Positions 18,013 to 27,600 of a stretch of 64,000 nt of DNA are shown here, one piece after another. This stretch comes from Bacteroidota bacterium (lineage in GTDB: Bacteria; Bacteroidota; Bacteroidia; Chitinophagales; Chitinophagaceae), in NCBI GenBank assembly GCA_963169635.1, contig CAUJDL010000041.1:62001-126000 (forward strand), given 5' to 3'. The notes below the pieces were generated by a model. That model did no database searches, was not told where the DNA came from, and saw only the letters and a program-made list of their open reading frames with translations. Made by a program: the position numbers and the translations under genes. Positions within the stretch are counted from its first letter, which is position 1, and each line of letters starts with the position of its first letter.

Positions 18013-18786
18013 TTAATCTCTTTTAGCAAAACGACTAAGTAGTTTTAAAATTTCTATATAAAGCCAAATAATAGTTACCATTAAACCAAAAGCACCATAC
18101 CACTCCATATATTTAGGAGCACCTTGTTCAGCACCTTGCTCAATCATATCAAAATCTAAAATAAGATTAAGTGCTGCAATAGCTACCACAAATAAGCTAA
18201 TACCAATACCTAATAAACTATTATTTCCAAAGCTCATAAAATCCATTTGCACACCAAAAAGGCGAAGCAATAAACTAATACCATAAAAAATTGCAATACC
18301 TAAAGTTGCACTAAGTACAATACTTTTAAATTTATTAGTAGCTTTAATTATACGAAAGTTAAATAATAAAAACATTGATATAGCTACACCAAATGTTAAG
18401 CCTACAGCTTGTATTACAATGTTTGGATAACTTTCTTTCATTGCTTCATTTATTATCACAGAAATTGCTCCAATAAATAAGCCTTCTAATATACCATAAG
18501 CAGGAGCTAAAAAAGGAGCCCACTTTGGTTTAAATGCAATAGCAATAGCAGCTATTAAGCCTCCAAATACACCCACCAACATTAATGTCATCATTAATTT
18601 TTGTTGGCCACTTGCATATAATTGCCAAGTATAAGCAGCACCAGCAATAACAGTAAGCATAAGAAAACCAAATTTATTAATGGTGCCTCTTACTGTCATT
18701 GTGCCATCTAACTCTCCTTGTGTATTGACACTTTTCTGAAAAATTTTTTCTTTTAATGTAGGATTACTTGATTTAAAAATTGACAT
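18013..18786 (-). CDS. Bax inhibitor-1/YccA family membrane protein
   Basis: The 257-residue protein has a soluble N-terminus of about 40 residues and then seven predicted membrane helices. It belongs to the Bax inhibitor-1 (TMBIM/YccA) family, with the typical YGILEGLFIGAIS and NLILDFDMIEQGAEQGAP segments. Family members are pH-sensitive calcium leak channels or modulators of the FtsH protease; which applies here is unknown. It is convergent with kdsB and monocistronic. A TATCTTTA sequence upstream is an imperfect -7 box. Confidence 0.93.
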   Translation of the reverse strand: MSIFKSSNPTLKEKIFQKSVNTQGELDGTMTVRGTINKFGFLMLTVIAGAAYTWQLYASGQQKLMMTLMLVGVFGGLIAAIAIAFKPKWAPFLAPAYGILEGLFIGAISVIINEAMKESYPNIVIQAVGLTFGVAISMFLLFNFRIIKATNKFKSIVLSATLGIAIFYGISLLLRLFGVQMDFMSFGNNSLLGIGISLFVVAIAALNLILDFDMIEQGAEQGAPKYMEWYGAFGLMVTIIWLYIEILKLLSRFAKRD

Positions 18787-18885
18787 TTCTTAATTGTTTA
18801 GATTGTAAAGATAAATGTAAAAATGTGAAAATAAGCGTTAAAAAGATTACAAATTACGCAACTGTAGCTTAATTATTTTTACAAT

Positions 18886-19605
18886 CTACGATGCTTTTTT
18901 AATACTGCTATTAAGCAAACTTGTAGCTTTTATATTTTTTACCTTACCATGATAAATTATTAAACTTTTACCTGTTGCAAAAGCTGCTAATTCGTCTTGT
19001 ACATTTATTTCTGCAGAGCTAGCACCACTAACATTTATACTACAATTATTAATTAATAAATCTGCAGCATAAATAAAACTTGCACCAGCTACATTTAATG
19101 TAGCATTTGTTGTTTTGCCAGAGAGTTTAATAGATGATGCACCATTAACAGTAGTATTTATATTTTCAGAAAATATTTTACCATTAAAACTACAAGCCCC
19201 ACTAATATTAATTTGTACATTATTTATATGAAAATCATCAACTAAACGTGTATGCACAGCACCTAAAAGATTAATAGAGGCTAAATTTTTTACACTAACA
19301 TAGGCTTTAAATTGTCCTTTAAATCTTTTTAGTTTTACAGCATTTTCATCAAAATAAATTTTAAGAATATTATTTTCTGTTTTTGTGATGATATAATTAG
19401 TAAAATTATCATCTGTACAACTTACAGCTAAACCTTCTTCTCCTTGAGAAATATAAACATCAATATTTCCAGAAACTTCTATATGATTAAAACTTTCTAC
19501 TTTTCTAAGTTGTGCATTTTCATCTATTACTAATGTTTTAGTAGGTTGTGCTATTAAGCAAATAAAACTTAGTGTAGTAAAAAGTAAAAGCAAAAGTTTT
19601 TTCAT
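18886..19605 (-). CDS. Head-GIN domain (DUF2807) exported protein
   Basis: The 239-residue protein has a signal peptide (MKKLLLLLFTTLSFICLIAQ) and a DUF2807 auto-transporter-like adhesin domain. A near-periodic motif (INISGACSF, TVNGASSIK, NVAGASFIY, NVSGASSAE) suggests a right-handed beta-solenoid with a GAS turn every 20 or so residues. The family is common in Bacteroidota and found in the periplasm or at the cell surface; its role is unknown. It ends in TAG and is divergent from the riboswitch-controlled receptor. Confidence 0.88.
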   Translation of the reverse strand: MKKLLLLLFTTLSFICLIAQPTKTLVIDENAQLRKVESFNHIEVSGNIDVYISQGEEGLAVSCTDDNFTNYIITKTENNILKIYFDENAVKLKRFKGQFKAYVSVKNLASINLLGAVHTRLVDDFHINNVQINISGACSFNGKIFSENINTTVNGASSIKLSGKTTNATLNVAGASFIYAADLLINNCSINVSGASSAEINVQDELAAFATGKSLIIYHGKVKNIKATSLLNSSIKKAS

Positions 19606-19689
19606 CGTAGTATTTTAATTAATAATAGAACGTAATTAAATAAAAATAGTTACAATAATTTATCTATCATTATTTTTGCCACTGAAATT

Positions 19690-19775
19690 TCCTCGGGGTG
19701 TTATTTTATAATTTTTAAAATGACTGAGATTATACCCGTAGAACCTGAACAGGGTAATTCCTGCGAAGGGAAGGC
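19690..19775 (+). promoter_or_regulatory. TPP (thiamine pyrophosphate) riboswitch aptamer
   Basis: The conserved THI-box core is present: CTCGGGGTG, then CTGAGA, then ACCCGTAGAACCTGA and GGGTAAT, ending GCGAAGGGAAG. TPP binding normally lowers expression of the downstream gene. The expressed gene starts 78 nt after the aptamer and encodes a TonB receptor. Downstream CCTGTTC (19819-19825) can pair with GAACAGG inside the aptamer (19747-19753), a candidate switch helix. The minus-strand track ORF over this region is a shadow. Confidence 0.96.
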
Positions 19776-19852
19776 GACTTCTTAATGATATTTTATAGTC
19801 AACTTTCTTAGCGTTTTTCCTGTTCCCATTTTTTAATTTAAAATATTTAACA

Positions 19853-22225
19853 ATGAAAAAATTATTGGGAACATTAGCATGTACACTAATTTCTATGATG
19901 CTTTTTGCACAAAAAGCAAATGTAAATGGCAAAGTAATAGACCAACAAACAAAAGAGCCTATTGCTGGTGCAGTTATTACAATTAATAACACAACAGTTT
20001 TTACAAACGATGAAGGTTATTTTAGTTTTAAAGGCATTTTTAAAAATGAAATTACCTTAACTATTAGTAGTATTGGGTTTGAAAAATTGATAAAAACCTA
20101 TACAATAGCAGAACTTAATCAACCAATATTAATACAGCTTAAAAGTATAGCATTAAACTTAGATGCTTTAGAAGTAAAATCTATTAGTGCAGGAAAAAAA
20201 TCGCCTTTTACAAAAACTAATTTAACTAAAGCAACTATAGAAAAATTAAACTTAGGACAAGATTTACCTTTTGTTTTAAATCAAACACCATCAGTAGTTA
20301 TTAATTCAGATGCAGGTAATGGCATTGGTTATACAGGAATTAGTATAAGAGGTACAGATGCTACAAGAATTAATGTAACGCTAAATGGTATTCCTTTTAA
20401 TGATGCAGAAAGTCAGGGTACATTTTTTGTAAATATTCCAGATATTATTTCATCAGCAAAAGCAATTCAAATACAAAGAGGTACAGGAACAACCACCAAT
20501 GGTACAGCAGCTTTTGGTGCTGCTATAAATATTAGTACTAATGAGTTTATAGAAAAACCTTATGCAGAAAGTAATAATACTTTTGGTTCTTTCAATACTT
20601 TTAAAACAACTGTAAAAGCAGGTACAGGCTTGTTAGAAAAACATTTTACTATAGATACCAGATTAAGTAAAATTACAAGCAATGGTTATATAGATAGGGC
20701 AAATAGTAACTTACAATCATTCTATATTTCAGGAGCATACATCAACAAAAAAACATCGTTAAGATTAAATATTTTTTCTGGTAAAGAAAAAACTTATCAA
20801 GCATGGAATGGTGTACCTGAAAACTTACTTGCTACAAACAGAACATATAATGCCTCTGGTACAGAAAAATCAGGCTCTCCTTACGAAAATGAAACAGATA
20901 ATTATCAACAAACATTTTATCAATTATTTTTTAATCACAAAATAAATAATTATTGGAGTTTAAATATTGCAAGTTTTTTAACAAGGGGTATTGGTTATTA
21001 CGAAAATTATAAAGCAGCTCAAAAGTTTGTAAAATATGGATTAGCAGATACTGTTATTGGCGGTATAACAATTCAAAAAACAGATTTAGTAAGACAACTT
21101 TGGTTAGATAATTATTTTTATGGAAACATTTTTTCTACAGAATATAAAAAGAATAATACCATTTTTATGTTAGGTGGTGGATGGAGTAATTATGATGGAA
21201 AACACTATGGCAAAATTCCTTGGGCTAAAGTAAGTATTGAAAAAGATTATACTTATTACAATTTAGATGCTTTTAAAAACGAGTTTCATTTATATACTAA
21301 ATTACAACAACAAATTACCAAAGAATTATCGCTTTTTGCTGATGTACAGCTTCGTAATGTACAACATAAAATGAATGGATTTAGAAATAACCCAACATTA
21401 TTTGTTAGCAGAAAATTTAATTTTATTAATCCCAAAATTGGTTTTTCTTATTTTAAAAATAATTGGAGTACTTATTTTAGTTATGCTTTTTCTGGTAAAG
21501 AGCCTAACAGAAAAGATTTTGAAGCAGGAGTATCCATACAACCTAAAGCAGAGTATTTGCATAATATAGAATTAGGTACATCGATTAAAACAGCTACTTA
21601 TTTTATTGCAGCTACAGCATATTATATGCAATACAAAAATCAATTAGTACTTACAGGAAAAGTTAATGATGTAGGTGCTTATACAAGAGTTAATGTACCT
21701 AATAGTTATAGGTTAGGAGTAGAGTTACAAGCAAATTATTTATTTAATCAATGGTTTAATGTTGCTGCTAATATTACACTTAGCAAAAACAAAATAAAAT
21801 CTTTTACAGAGTATATAGATGATTATGATAATGGCTCTCAAATACAAGTAACACATAATAATAAAGACATTACACTTTCGCCTTCATTAATAAGTAATAT
21901 AGCTGTAAACTTTATACCTTTTTCAAATACAGAAATAAGTTTATTGGGTAAATATGTAGGCAAACAATATTTAGATAACACTCAAAACAATCATAAAAGT
22001 CTTAACAGCTATTACACACAAGATGTAAGATTTATTTATACACTTAAAAATAAATTATTTAAAGAGTGGCATTTTTTATTGCAGGTAAATAATGTTTTTA
22101 ATAAATTATATGAGCCAAATGGTTATACCTTTAGTTATATATACAATACTCAATTAACTACAGAAAATTATTATTTTCCGATGGCAGGTACAAACTTTTT
22201 GTTTGGTATAAATATTAAAATGTAA
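19853..22225 (+). CDS. TonB-dependent outer-membrane receptor under TPP control, probable thiamine uptake
   Basis: The 790-residue protein has a signal peptide, a carboxypeptidase-D-like beta-sandwich (about 23-100; NGKVIDQQTKEPIAGA), a plug domain (VINSDAGNGIGYTGISIRG) and a 22-strand-type barrel ending in an aromatic-rich FLFGINIKM. TonB receptors import scarce ligands across the outer membrane using energy from the inner membrane. The TPP riboswitch directly upstream makes thiamine or a precursor the likely ligand, as known for riboswitch-linked receptors in Bacteroidota. No inner-membrane thiamine transporter follows here. Confidence 0.93.
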   Translation: MKKLLGTLACTLISMMLFAQKANVNGKVIDQQTKEPIAGAVITINNTTVFTNDEGYFSFKGIFKNEITLTISSIGFEKLIKTYTIAELNQPILIQLKSIALNLDALEVKSISAGKKSPFTKTNLTKATIEKLNLGQDLPFVLNQTPSVVINSDAGNGIGYTGISIRGTDATRINVTLNGIPFNDAESQGTFFVNIPDIISSAKAIQIQRGTGTTTNGTAAFGAAINISTNEFIEKPYAESNNTFGSFNTFKTTVKAGTGLLEKHFTIDTRLSKITSNGYIDRANSNLQSFYISGAYINKKTSLRLNIFSGKEKTYQAWNGVPENLLATNRTYNASGTEKSGSPYENETDNYQQTFYQLFFNHKINNYWSLNIASFLTRGIGYYENYKAAQKFVKYGLADTVIGGITIQKTDLVRQLWLDNYFYGNIFSTEYKKNNTIFMLGGGWSNYDGKHYGKIPWAKVSIEKDYTYYNLDAFKNEFHLYTKLQQQITKELSLFADVQLRNVQHKMNGFRNNPTLFVSRKFNFINPKIGFSYFKNNWSTYFSYAFSGKEPNRKDFEAGVSIQPKAEYLHNIELGTSIKTATYFIAATAYYMQYKNQLVLTGKVNDVGAYTRVNVPNSYRLGVELQANYLFNQWFNVAANITLSKNKIKSFTEYIDDYDNGSQIQVTHNNKDITLSPSLISNIAVNFIPFSNTEISLLGKYVGKQYLDNTQNNHKSLNSYYTQDVRFIYTLKNKLFKEWHFLLQVNNVFNKLYEPNGYTFSYIYNTQLTTENYYFPMAGTNFLFGINIKM

Positions 22226-22301
22226 TAGTTTGTTTTATTAATAAATTATTTTTCATCTAATAGTTGAAAACAATTATAGTATTTCATAAATACATACCAA
22301 G

Positions 22302-22309
22302 TATTTTTG
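22302..22309 (+). promoter_or_regulatory. Predicted -7 box of the meaB-trmB-MGMT operon
   Basis: TATTTTTG matches TAnnTTTG, 26 nt before the ATG at 22336. No well-placed -33 TTG was found. Confidence 0.35.
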
Positions 22310-22335
22310 TATCTTGAATTTTATTTTACTACAAT

Positions 22336-23223
22336 ATGTTTCAGCAACTATTACATCAAATACAAAAAGGAGATATTAAATCATTAGCTCGTTGTATTTC
22401 TTTAATAGAAAATGAACAAGAAGGCTACGAAGATTTTTTAAAGCAATTACCCCCATCAACTACAAAAATTATTGGTATTACTGGTCCTCCTGGTGCAGGA
22501 AAAAGTACTTTAACAGATGCATTAATAGGAGAAATTATAGCACAACAACAAAGTGTAGCAGTTGTTTGTGTAGATCCTTCATCGCCATTTAATTTAGGTG
22601 CTGTTTTAGGTGATAGAATAAGAATGAGTGAGTGGTATAATAATCCTCAAGTATTTATTAGGTCATTAGCTACAAGAGGTAGTTTGGGTGGTTTACATCC
22701 TAAAATTATTGAAATAACAGATGTTTTAAAAACGGCCAATTTTAATTATATAATAGTAGAAACAGTAGGTGTAGGACAAAGTGAAATAGAAATTGCAGGC
22801 CTTGCAGATACTACAATTGTAGTAGTAGTACCAGAAGCAGGAGATGAAGTACAAACAATGAAAGCAGGCCTTATGGAAATTGCAGATATTTTTGTAGTAA
22901 ATAAAGCAGACAGACCAGATGCAGATACATTTGTAAAAAATCTTAGACAAATGTTGGCTCCTGCATTTGTACATAAGCAATATTTAGTGCCTGTTATAAA
23001 AACTATTGCATCGCAAAAACAAGGAATTAATGAATTGCTAAATAAAGTTATTACTCATCAACAACAAATTACAACTACAGATAAAAAATATTGGTTATTA
23101 GCAGAAAAAGCTTATCACTTAATACAACAAAAAAGAATGAAAAATATTGATAAAAAAATATTGAAAGAACAATTAGAACAAAACAACCAAACCAATATTT
23201 ATCATTTGATAGAAAAATTTTAA
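22336..23223 (+). CDS. meaB: MeaB/ArgK-family GTPase (methylmalonyl-CoA mutase chaperone)
   Basis: MeaB uses GTP to protect and reload the B12 cofactor of methylmalonyl-CoA mutase. The protein has the P-loop GPPGAGKSTLTDALIGE, the DPSSPFNLGAVLGDRIRM segment specific to this family, the ETVGVGQSEIE switch region and the base-recognition NKAD. At 295 residues it is slightly short for the family (about 320-330) but has all GTPase motifs. The mutase is not in the window. It is followed 30 nt later by trmB, so the two may be co-transcribed. The family once carried the misleading name ArgK. Confidence 0.94.
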   Translation: MFQQLLHQIQKGDIKSLARCISLIENEQEGYEDFLKQLPPSTTKIIGITGPPGAGKSTLTDALIGEIIAQQQSVAVVCVDPSSPFNLGAVLGDRIRMSEWYNNPQVFIRSLATRGSLGGLHPKIIEITDVLKTANFNYIIVETVGVGQSEIEIAGLADTTIVVVVPEAGDEVQTMKAGLMEIADIFVVNKADRPDADTFVKNLRQMLAPAFVHKQYLVPVIKTIASQKQGINELLNKVITHQQQITTTDKKYWLLAEKAYHLIQQKRMKNIDKKILKEQLEQNNQTNIYHLIEKF

Positions 23224-23253
23224 AACCATCATTTTCTTAGCATCAACATTTTT

Positions 23254-23976
23254 ATGGGACAAAAAAAATTAATTAAGTTTAATGCAATAAAAACATTTCA
23301 TAATGTTTTAGAACATCCAGAAAATATGCAAGGAAAATGGCATGCTTTTTTTAAAAATAATCATCCAATAACTTTAGAGTTGGCTTGTGGTAAAGGAGAA
23401 TATACTGTAGGTCTTGGCAGAATGTATGCTAATAGAAATTTTGTAGGTGTAGATATTAAAGGCAATAGAATTTGGCGTGGTGCAAAAACTGCTATTGACG
23501 AAGGCTTAAACAATATTGCATTTTTAAGAGCAGAGATAGATAAAATAAACAATTACTTTTCTGCAAATGAAGTAGAAGAAATTTGGATTACTTTTCCTGA
23601 CCCTCAATTAAGATTTAGTAAAGCAAAAAAAAGATTAACACACCCAAAGTTTTTAAGATTATATCAGCAAATATTACAACCAGATGGACTGATACATTTA
23701 AAAACAGATAGTCCAGATTTGTATCAATTTACTAAAAAAGTTATTGCATTATATGGCTTAACATTAATAACAGATTACGATAATGCTTATTTACAAAACA
23801 ATATTACTGAAGAGTTAAAAATAAAAACCTATTACGAATCATTAGATATTGCACAAAGCAATCGTATTCATTATTTACAGTTTAAAATAAATAAAGAGTT
23901 GCCAACATCGTTAGATGAAGAATTAAAAAAATTACTTAAAGCTACAGAGGTTGTTGAAAATATTTCATCAAAATAA
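23254..23976 (+). CDS. trmB: tRNA (guanine(46)-N7)-methyltransferase
   Basis: TrmB methylates G46 in the variable loop of tRNAs using S-adenosylmethionine. The 240-residue protein shows the AdoMet site (LELACGKGEYTVGLG, then FVGVDIKGNRIWRGA) and the family signature WITFPDPQ with the following KKRLTHPKFL. It is full length and lies between meaB and the MGMT-like gene, with only 5 nt to the latter. Confidence 0.96.
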   Translation: MGQKKLIKFNAIKTFHNVLEHPENMQGKWHAFFKNNHPITLELACGKGEYTVGLGRMYANRNFVGVDIKGNRIWRGAKTAIDEGLNNIAFLRAEIDKINNYFSANEVEEIWITFPDPQLRFSKAKKRLTHPKFLRLYQQILQPDGLIHLKTDSPDLYQFTKKVIALYGLTLITDYDNAYLQNNITEELKIKTYYESLDIAQSNRIHYLQFKINKELPTSLDEELKKLLKATEVVENISSK

Positions 23977-23981
23977 ACAAA

Positions 23982-24365
23982 GTGCCACTTAACAATAAAA
24001 AATTAAATAATTATAAAAGCTCAACAGCAACAACAGAAAAATATTCATTTTTTAATGATGTACATGATGTAGCATGTTTAATACCTAAAGGAAGGGTTAC
24101 AAGCTATGGTGCAATAGCCAAATATTTAGGTACAAAAATGAGTGCAAGAATGGTAGGTTGGGCTATGAATGCTGCACATTATTCACCTAAAAAAATACCT
24201 GCTCATAGAGTTGTTAATAGAAATGGTATGTTAAGTGGTAAAATGCACTTTAAAACGCCAGAAACTATGGAACAACTTTTATTAAAAGAAAGCATTAAAG
24301 TAAAAGAGGATAAAATAATAGACTTTGAAAAGCTATTTTGGGACCCTTTAAAAGAACTAAGCTAA
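23982..24365 (+). CDS. MGMT-family (alkyltransferase-like) protein
   Basis: The 127-residue protein contains the DNA-binding domain of O6-alkylguanine alkyltransferases, with IPKGRVTSYGAIAKYLG and the helix-turn-helix residues ARMVGWAM. The active-site motif PCHR reads PAHRVVNRNG, so the acceptor Cys is replaced by Ala and the protein cannot transfer alkyl groups. By analogy with ATL proteins it may flag alkylated bases for nucleotide excision repair; that role is inference. The start is GTG at 23982, 5 nt after trmB. Confidence 0.9.
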   Translation: MPLNNKKLNNYKSSTATTEKYSFFNDVHDVACLIPKGRVTSYGAIAKYLGTKMSARMVGWAMNAAHYSPKKIPAHRVVNRNGMLSGKMHFKTPETMEQLLLKESIKVKEDKIIDFEKLFWDPLKELS

Positions 24366-24540
24366 ACATTTTAAAAAATCTTCATTTTGTCTAATTTTCT
24401 TCCATATTCTCAAAAATTTGGTTGTTTTAAATAAAAAACTTGCAATTTTGATTAGATTTTCCCTAATTTGCCCTTTGCTCTAAAAATTATTAAGGGCATA
24501 AAAATTTAAAAATTAATATTAACCTCGTAAAACTTGCTTT

Positions 24541-25011
24541 ATGGATTTAAAACAAATTCACGAACTCATAAAAATTATTAATAAAAGTAATATTGGAGAA
24601 ATAAGCATTGAAGACAAAGATGGTAAAGTAACTATTAAACAAAAAGAAGAGCAAGTAGTAACAGTAGCTGCACCTGCTGCTGCTCAAGTTTATAATGTTG
24701 CTCCAACTGCAGCTGCTCCAATACAAGCTGCAACTCCAGCAACTCCTGCTGCACCAACACCACAAGCAGATAATTTAATTACTATAAAAAGTCCAATGAT
24801 TGGTACATTTTATAGAAAATCATCTCCAGATAAACCACCTTTTGTAGAAGTAGGTACAGAGGTTACTCCTGGTAAAGTGGTTTGTATTATAGAAGCTATG
24901 AAACTTTTTAATGAAATAGAAAGTGATATTAAAGGTAAAATTGTAAAAGTTTTGGTAGATGATGCAAGCCCTGTAGAATATGACCAACCTTTATTTTTAG
25001 TAGAACCATAA
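24541..25011 (+). CDS. accB: Biotin carboxyl carrier protein of acetyl-CoA carboxylase
   Basis: AccB carries the biotin that shuttles CO2 between AccC and the carboxyltransferase in the first step of fatty-acid synthesis. The 156-residue protein has an N-terminal helical region, an Ala/Pro-rich flexible linker (about 43-78), and a C-terminal biotinyl domain with the acceptor Lys in EAMKLFNEIE. accC follows after 84 nt, the usual pairing. The minus-strand track ORF inside it is a shadow of the Ala/Pro linker. Confidence 0.97.
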   Translation: MDLKQIHELIKIINKSNIGEISIEDKDGKVTIKQKEEQVVTVAAPAAAQVYNVAPTAAAPIQAATPATPAAPTPQADNLITIKSPMIGTFYRKSSPDKPPFVEVGTEVTPGKVVCIIEAMKLFNEIESDIKGKIVKVLVDDASPVEYDQPLFLVEP

Positions 25012-25095
25012 TGAATAAAAATTTTTGATGATAATAGAGTAATAACTAAAATAGTTTATTGCTACATCAAATAATTTAATGATTAAAATATTACT

Positions 25096-26436
25096 ATGTT
25101 CAAAAAAATATTAATAGCCAATCGTGGAGAAATAGCATTAAGAGTAATACGTACTTGTAGAGAAATGGGAATTAAAACAGTTGCTGTTTATTCTACTGCA
25201 GATAAAGAAAGTTTACATGTTCGTTTTGCAGACGAAGCTGTATGTATTGGCAAACCTGCTGGTGCAGATAGTTACTTAAATATTCCACATATTATGGCAG
25301 CAGCAGAAATTACAAATGCCGATGCCATACATCCTGGTTATGGATTTTTAGCAGAGAATGCAAAATTTTCTCAAATATGTGCCGATCATGGAATAAAATT
25401 TATTGGCCCTACACCCGAAATGATTAATAAAATGGGTGATAAAATAACTGCTAAAGAAACCATGATTGCTGCAGGTGTTCCTGTAGTTCCTGGTAGTGGT
25501 GGATTATTAGAAAGTGTAACACAAGCAAAAGAATTAGCTAAAAATGTAGTAGGTTATCCTGTTATTTTAAAAGCAACCGCTGGTGGTGGTGGAAAAGGAA
25601 TGAGAGTTGTTTGGAAAGAAGAAGATTTAGAAAAAGCTTTTGATACTGCTAAAGCAGAAGCTGCTGCATCTTTTAAAAATGATGGTATTTATATGGAAAA
25701 GTTTGTAGAAGAACCACGCCATATAGAAATACAAGTTGCAGGAGACCAATATGGAAATTATTGTCACATGAGCGAAAGAGATTGTAGTATTCAAAGACGA
25801 CATCAGAAGTTGGTAGAAGAATCTCCATCGCCTTTTATGACACCTGAATTACGTAAATCAATGGGAGAAGCTGCTATTAAAGCTGCTGCTGCTATTAATT
25901 ATGAAAGCGTTGGTACTATTGAGTTTTTAGTAGATAAAAACCGCAATTTCTACTTTATGGAAATGAATACTCGTATTCAGGTAGAACATTGTGTAACTGA
26001 AGAGGTAATTAATTTTGATTTAATAAAAGAACAAATTAAAATAGCTGCAGGAGAAAAAATTTCTGGTAAAAATTATGAACCTGAAATGCATGCAATTGAA
26101 TGTAGAATAAATGCTGAAGACCCTTATAACGATTTTAGACCATCTCCTGGAAAAATTACTACATTACACACACCTGGTGGTCATGGTGTACGTGTAGATA
26201 GCCATGTTTATGCAGGCTATGTAATACCTCCTTATTACGATAGTATGATAGGTAAATTAATTACTGTTGCTAGAACAAGAGAAGAAGCTATAGATACTAT
26301 GTACAGAGCTTTAAGTGAATATGTAATTGAGGGAGTAAAAACTACGATACCTTTTCATTTACAATTAATGCAAAACGAAGATTTTAGAAAAGGTAATTTT
26401 ACCACTAAATTTTTAGAAACTTTTAAAATGGCTTAA
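25096..26436 (+). CDS. accC: Acetyl-CoA carboxylase biotin carboxylase subunit
   Basis: AccC carboxylates the biotin of AccB at the cost of ATP, using bicarbonate. The 446-residue ATP-grasp enzyme shows [12 protein letters not shown], the glycine-rich loop [14 protein letters not shown], and the catalytic [17 protein letters not shown]. It is full length. It is the second gene of the accBC pair and ends shortly before a bidirectional terminator. The carboxyltransferase subunits are not in the window. Confidence 0.98.
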   Translation: MFKKILIANRGEIALRVIRTCREMGIKTVAVYSTADKESLHVRFADEAVCIGKPAGADSYLNIPHIMAAAEITNADAIHPGYGFLAENAKFSQICADHGIKFIGPTPEMINKMGDKITAKETMIAAGVPVVPGSGGLLESVTQAKELAKNVVGYPVILKATAGGGGKGMRVVWKEEDLEKAFDTAKAEAAASFKNDGIYMEKFVEEPRHIEIQVAGDQYGNYCHMSERDCSIQRRHQKLVEESPSPFMTPELRKSMGEAAIKAAAAINYESVGTIEFLVDKNRNFYFMEMNTRIQVEHCVTEEVINFDLIKEQIKIAAGEKISGKNYEPEMHAIECRINAEDPYNDFRPSPGKITTLHTPGGHGVRVDSHVYAGYVIPPYYDSMIGKLITVARTREEAIDTMYRALSEYVIEGVKTTIPFHLQLMQNEDFRKGNFTTKFLETFKMA

Positions 26437-26461
26437 TTCAATAAAAAATAGATTCAGATAA

Positions 26462-26493
26462 AAAAAGAGTAGTTTAAAAAACTACTCTTTTTG
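26462..26493. terminator. Bidirectional terminator between accC and lpxD
   Basis: AAAAGAGTAGTTT pairs with AAACTACTCTTTT, with A and T tracts at the two ends, between convergent accC and lpxD. Confidence 0.9.
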
Positions 26494-26521
26494 TTTTGGT
26501 ATATTGATAAAAGAAAAAATA

Positions 26522-27568
26522 TTAAACAGTTTTTTCAGCTAAAATACTTTGTAATTGTTTTTCTAATTCTTTAATACGCTTTTCTAATTCAGGCAATTTA
26601 CGAGCAACTGCTTGACTGCGTAATGCAGCAGTATAATCATAAGCAGGACTACCTGTAACAGCTTGGTTAGGTTCTGTCATGCTTTTACTTACACCACTTT
26701 GTGCATTTATTTTACTACCATCAGCAATAGTTATATGTCCTACAATTCCTGCTTGTCCACCTATCATAACATTTTTACCAATTTTTGTACTACCACTTAC
26801 GCCAGTTTGTGCAGCAATTACAGTATTGTTGCCTACTTCTACATTATGTGCTACTTGTATTAGGTTATCTAATTTAGCACCAGCTCTAATAATTGTACTA
26901 CCAATAGTAGCTCTATCAATGGTTGTATTTGCACCAATTTCTACAAAATCTTCAATTACAACATTACCAATTTGAGGTACTTTTTTAAAGCTACCATCTT
27001 GCTGAGGAGCAAAGCCAAAACCATCGCCACCAATTACAGTACCTGCATGTATAATAACATTTTTACCAATTTTACAATCGTTATAAATTTTTACGCCAGC
27101 ATGTAAAATAGTATTGTCTTGTATATGTACATTATCACCTACAAAAACGCTACTAAATATTTTTACATTATTACCAATTGTTACATTTTCTCCTAAATAT
27201 GCAAATGCAGCAATAAAAACATTATCACCAATTTTTACAGTAGGTGCAATAAAAGATGGCTGCTGAATACCTTGTAATTGTTGTGTTTGTATTTCTTGAT
27301 ACTTATGCAATAAAGTAGCAAATGCACTATAAGCATCTTTTACTCTAAGTAGTGTAGCTGCTATAGGTTGCTTTAAAATAAAATCTTCATTAATAATAAT
27401 TACAGAAGCTTGAGTGGTGTATAAAAAATCTTCATATTTTGGGTTGGCCAAAAAAGATATTTGCCCATTTTTAGCTTCTTCTATTTTACCAAAAGAGGTT
27501 ACACTTATTGAAGCATCTCCCTCTATTTTGGCATTAATTATTAAAGCAATTTGTTGTGCTGTAAACAT
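26522..27568 (-). CDS. lpxD: UDP-3-O-(3-hydroxyacyl)glucosamine N-acyltransferase
   Basis: LpxD adds the second acyl chain in lipid A synthesis, using acyl-ACP. The 348-residue protein has the N-terminal uridine-binding domain (about 1-100), then a left-handed beta-helix of hexapeptide repeats (VKIGDNVFIAAFAYLGENVT and onward), the catalytic His region FGFAPQQDG / VAHNVEVGNN, and a C-terminal helix (LEKRIKELEKQL). It lies 32 nt downstream of the HD-domain gene on the same strand, an arrangement familiar from other Bacteroidota. Confidence 0.97.
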   Translation of the reverse strand: MFTAQQIALIINAKIEGDASISVTSFGKIEEAKNGQISFLANPKYEDFLYTTQASVIIINEDFILKQPIAATLLRVKDAYSAFATLLHKYQEIQTQQLQGIQQPSFIAPTVKIGDNVFIAAFAYLGENVTIGNNVKIFSSVFVGDNVHIQDNTILHAGVKIYNDCKIGKNVIIHAGTVIGGDGFGFAPQQDGSFKKVPQIGNVVIEDFVEIGANTTIDRATIGSTIIRAGAKLDNLIQVAHNVEVGNNTVIAAQTGVSGSTKIGKNVMIGGQAGIVGHITIADGSKINAQSGVSKSMTEPNQAVTGSPAYDYTAALRSQAVARKLPELEKRIKELEKQLQSILAEKTV

Positions 27569-27600
27569 ATTTTAAAAATAAGGTGTTTTTAAAAACTTAT

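Noticed and set aside
19660-19992. Minus-strand ORF across the TPP riboswitch
   Set aside because: It overlaps a clear riboswitch and the receptor start and resembles no known family.
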